This document shows positions 61,585 to 64,000 of a DNA stretch of 64,000 nucleotides, piece after piece. Below the pieces are notes generated by a model. That model did not search any database. It was not told the DNA's origin and worked only from the letters and a program-made list of their open reading frames with translations. This DNA is from Helicobacter suis HS1 (GTDB lineage Bacteria; Campylobacterota; Campylobacteria; Campylobacterales; Helicobacteraceae): NCBI RefSeq assembly GCF_026000295.1, contig NZ_AP026769.1:558001-622000 (forward strand), given 5' to 3'. Both the position numbers and the translations under genes were made by a program. Within the stretch, counting starts at the first letter, position 1. Each line of letters opens with the position of its first letter.

Positions 61585-62024
61585 TTCAAATTTCCCTGCA
61601 AGGTTGCGATGACTTGCTGGTTTCTTGGATCGGATAAAATCGCATCTTTAGAACTTTGGAGCTGTTCGGCTGTGTTGTCTACAAAAATGAGGCTAGGATC
61701 ACAGCGGTTAAACAACACCACATTTGAATCGTTTTTATCTTTAACAATGATCTGCACAATCCCCTCAAGGGCAATTTTAACCGTCGTTTCAATGTGATCG
61801 CCTAGTCCTGCTTCAAAGTGGATTTCTGGGATTTCTCCATGGATTTTTAAACTATCAAAAGTATAACCTGCTAAAACAAAGAGTACAAAATTACCAAAAC
61901 TATCGATCTGTTCTTGTGGCAAGGGAGGTTCAAAACGCACACAGCAAAGATCGCAAAAAATACTAAAATACACATGGTGGTGGTATAAAAAATGCAAACA
62001 ATCCAGACAATGCTGGTTAGACAT
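61581..62024 (-). CDS. Cys-rich small protein (147 aa) of the pepF set
   Basis: MSNQHCLDCLHFLYHHHVYF is followed by FCDLCC: six Cys and several His in the first ~30 residues, a likely zinc or other metal site, then a beta-rich half (IETTVKIALEGIVQIIVKD). I use the ATG at 62024, right after the pepF stop, instead of an ATG 114 bases upstream that reads through pepF in the wrong frame. Its 5' part is copied at 58740-59015. Confidence 0.65.
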   Translation of the reverse strand: MSNQHCLDCLHFLYHHHVYFSIFCDLCCVRFEPPLPQEQIDSFGNFVLFVLAGYTFDSLKIHGEIPEIHFEAGLGDHIETTVKIALEGIVQIIVKDKNDSNVVLFNRCDPSLIFVDNTAEQLQSSKDAILSDPRNQQVIATLQGNLK

Positions 62025-62028
62025 TGCC

Positions 62029-63822
62029 TTATACCTTTGCAGCGCATCCATCAAGCAACCCTTCAAATTCCTCAAGCATTTTTTCCACCTCACCCATGCC
62101 AATTTTCCAAAATTCCTTATCTGTAATATCAAACCCAAACATGCCCACCAACTCCTCAGGGCTTACACTGCCACCCTTGCTTAAAAATGTCGTATAAGTA
62201 TCTACAAATTCTTGTTTCTCTGCTGTAGTTTTCTTTTTGCGGTAGAGACCAAACAAAGCTAAAACTAGTAATTGTCCATAACTATAAGAATAACAATAAA
62301 AGGGCGAATGGATAAAGTGGGGGATATAACTCCACCAGCGGGCGTAATTCTTGCTTAGCTTAACGCTTTTACCAAACATTTTAGCGTTTTCCTCTTGCCA
62401 AATGCGATCAAAATCCTTAGCTGTTAGTTCTTCAAATTCACCCCCACTGCTGTGGATGCGTCTTTCAAAATTAGTCATCACCACTTGCCTAAACATGGTA
62501 GAAAACATGTCTTCTAATTTGCCCGCATAAATCCCGCGCAATTCTTTTTTATCCAGATCCTTTTTTAAACTTTCAAATAAAAGCATTTCTCCAAAAACAG
62601 AGGCGGTTTCAGAAGTGGTTAGGGGGGTATTGGTGTTAAGATAGCCCACTTGCTTACTCAATGTTTGATGGATCATGTGCCCAAATTCATGGGCAATGGT
62701 AAAGGCACTACGGCGATTACCGGTAAAGTTGAGCAGTACAAAAGAATGCGCACTAGGTACGGTGCTATCACTAAATGCCCCCCCGCGTTTGCCCGGGCGT
62801 GGATGTGAATCCACCCAACCCTCTTTAATCCCACGACTCACAATTTCATAAAACTTAGGTGAGAAGTTTTGATAAGCCTTAAGAACTAAATCTAGCGCAT
62901 CTTGATAAGAAAGAGGGGCTTCTTTTTGCTCAATAGGGGCATAACGATCGTAGTCTTTAAGTTTATAACCTAAAAGCTTGGCCTTGCTTTTATAGTAGCG
63001 GTGCACCAAAGGATAATTCTCCTCCACAATTTCTAGCATGCTATCTACACTTTCTTGGGGGATTTGATTAGACAGATGTCTAAAGCTCTCAGGTTTTTCA
63101 TAGTGGCGTAGTTTGGTATCAATATGTGAATCCTTGCGCACCATATTTAAAACATAAGTCAGAACTAGCCTATTTTTCTTTAAAGTCTTAGTCAAGGTTT
63201 TTTGGGCAAGCTTGCGTAATTTGCGATCAGGATTATGCAGTTCAGATAAGATTTCCTCCTCGCTAATCATTTTATTTTGAAAGGGCATTTTTAGCGAGGT
63301 GATCACTTGATCAAAGAGATTAGAAAAGGCCTCCACCCCAACACCGGAAGTGGCCAGTAGCACCTTTTCCTCCGGCAGGCTTAACATATGGGGTTTTTGG
63401 CGTAAAAGAAGGCGCAAATAATAAGCGTATTTAGGGCTAGATTTAATAATAGCCTCTTGTTTAGCACTTTCTAAAATACAAAATTCATTCTCTACAAAAA
63501 GCAGGTGTTGGCCCATGTCCGCGCATAATAGCTGGTATTTAGAATATAAATCACTGCGTTTTGAATCAACACAGAAAATCAAAAAGACATAACTCATCGC
63601 CCTAGAAACCCCCTCGCTTAGGACTTCATACTCCTCCAAAATCTTTTCAAAAGCCTCCGGTTCTACTTGGGCAAAACTACCGGCATGTTTTTCCTCAAAA
63701 GCCTTTACTTTTTGATCCCACTCACTTACATGTTGATCTAAAGCCTCTTGATTTGCAAATAGGGCACTCAAATCCCATTGGTGTTCGAGCTCTTTAGAGG
63801 GTTGTGTTTGTTTATTTGCCAT
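62029..63822 (-). CDS. pepF: Oligoendopeptidase F
   Basis: M3B zinc metallopeptidase that degrades short cytoplasmic peptides. 597 residues. Zinc motif AFTIAHEFGHMIH (HExxH) and a downstream Glu in LTTSETASVFGEML. N-terminal WDLSALFANQEALDQHV and LVLTYVLNMVRKD are family features. AAAGGAG 7 bases before the ATG. First gene of a five-gene minus-strand set. Confidence 0.95.
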   Translation of the reverse strand: MANKQTQPSKELEHQWDLSALFANQEALDQHVSEWDQKVKAFEEKHAGSFAQVEPEAFEKILEEYEVLSEGVSRAMSYVFLIFCVDSKRSDLYSKYQLLCADMGQHLLFVENEFCILESAKQEAIIKSSPKYAYYLRLLLRQKPHMLSLPEEKVLLATSGVGVEAFSNLFDQVITSLKMPFQNKMISEEEILSELHNPDRKLRKLAQKTLTKTLKKNRLVLTYVLNMVRKDSHIDTKLRHYEKPESFRHLSNQIPQESVDSMLEIVEENYPLVHRYYKSKAKLLGYKLKDYDRYAPIEQKEAPLSYQDALDLVLKAYQNFSPKFYEIVSRGIKEGWVDSHPRPGKRGGAFSDSTVPSAHSFVLLNFTGNRRSAFTIAHEFGHMIHQTLSKQVGYLNTNTPLTTSETASVFGEMLLFESLKKDLDKKELRGIYAGKLEDMFSTMFRQVVMTNFERRIHSSGGEFEELTAKDFDRIWQEENAKMFGKSVKLSKNYARWWSYIPHFIHSPFYCYSYSYGQLLVLALFGLYRKKKTTAEKQEFVDTYTTFLSKGGSVSPEELVGMFGFDITDKEFWKIGMGEVEKMLEEFEGLLDGCAAKV

Positions 63823-63919
63823 AGCATACTCCTTTCAAAGTTAAAACTAAGGATTATTTTAGCATGGTTTGGCTCTATTAACTCTAATTCTAGCCAAGTG
63901 AGCTAAAAAATGCGTGTGT

Positions 63920-63925
63920 TATAAT
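63920..63925 (+). promoter_or_regulatory. -10 box for the last gene
   Basis: TATAAT 32 bases before a TTG start, with AAGGAG at 63945-63950. Confidence 0.6.
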
Positions 63926-63956
63926 ACCCAATCATTTTTACTTTAAGGAGACTACT

Positions 63957-64000
63957 TTGAAAAATAGGTACACCGCGTTACTGGGCACATTTTTAGTTGG
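63957..64000 (+). CDS. Start of an exported or membrane protein, cut by the window end
   Basis: TTG start then LKNRYTALLGTFLVG, a positive N-terminus and hydrophobic core as in a signal peptide. Good promoter and ribosome site upstream. Identity cannot be told from 15 residues. Confidence 0.5.
   Translation, partial: MKNRYTALLGTFLV

Overview
The window looks like a chromosome segment of a gastric, non-pylori Helicobacter (the H. suis, H. felis, H. bizzozeronii, H. heilmannii type). Three things suggest this. The gene blocks match H. pylori neighbourhoods: DUF493-ybgC-two SNF transporters-pldA; mqnA/acnB; amiA-NMO-tyrS-spoT-rpoZ-pyrH; bioA-ppiD-like-ftsA-ftsZ; tgt-aroB-mscS; rocF-ald; pepF and its partner genes. 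The 23S-5S rRNA genes stand apart from any 16S gene. Phase-variable glycosyltransferases carry simple repeats. I have not matched it to a named strain.

Layout. 1-4.0 kb is accessory: a glycosyltransferase switched off by a CT repeat, a broken EcoRI-type adenine methyltransferase, a broken LRAT-like gene and a truncated glycosyltransferase. 4.0-8.0 kb holds the 5S and 23S rRNA genes (minus strand), with a stray piece of 23S pasted after the 5S. 8.4-16.7 kb carries carA, DUF507, dsbI, DUF493, ybgC, two tandem sodium symporters and pldA. 16.7-23.6 kb is an amino-acid ABC transporter and acnB. 23.7-33.1 kb is mqnA and a long minus-strand run, pyrH-rpoZ-spoT-tyrS-nitronate monooxygenase-amiA, with bioA upstream. 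33.2-37.2 kb is a cell-division block (PpiD-like, ftsA, ftsZ). 37.2-47.4 kb holds tgt, a TrkA-like gene, aroB, mscS, rocF, an esterase, ald, a cupin and queH. 47.4-54 kb is a decaying region: a broken nitroreductase, two broken glycosyltransferases, an IS605-type remnant, a G-tract GT8 gene and a broken FecA receptor. 53.9-58.7 kb is a ruined Mu-like phage segment. 58.7-64 kb is an uncharacterised four-gene set behind pepF.

The most striking pattern is not a gene. Seven stretches (30-610 bp) are imperfect forward copies of sequence lying about 3.1-3.2 kb to their right. The offset shrinks steadily along the window: about 3209-3213, 3183, 3161, 3147, 3137, 3132, 3118. Each copy sits where a gene or RNA has lost an end or its middle. 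Copies carry single-base deletions and equal-length blocks of unrelated sequence. A coordinate-shift error in gap filling or consensus patching explains this better than biology. Together with one-base frameshifts in housekeeping genes (pyrH, rocF, pldA, aroB) it means that several 'pseudogenes' here may be sequence errors.

Functionally, the chromosome part covers nucleotide supply (carA, pyrH), stringent response (spoT, rpoZ), menaquinone and shikimate synthesis, biotin, division, arginine and alanine catabolism, and cell-envelope modification. The accessory part is dominated by surface glycosylation genes that switch or decay, and by phage and transposon debris.
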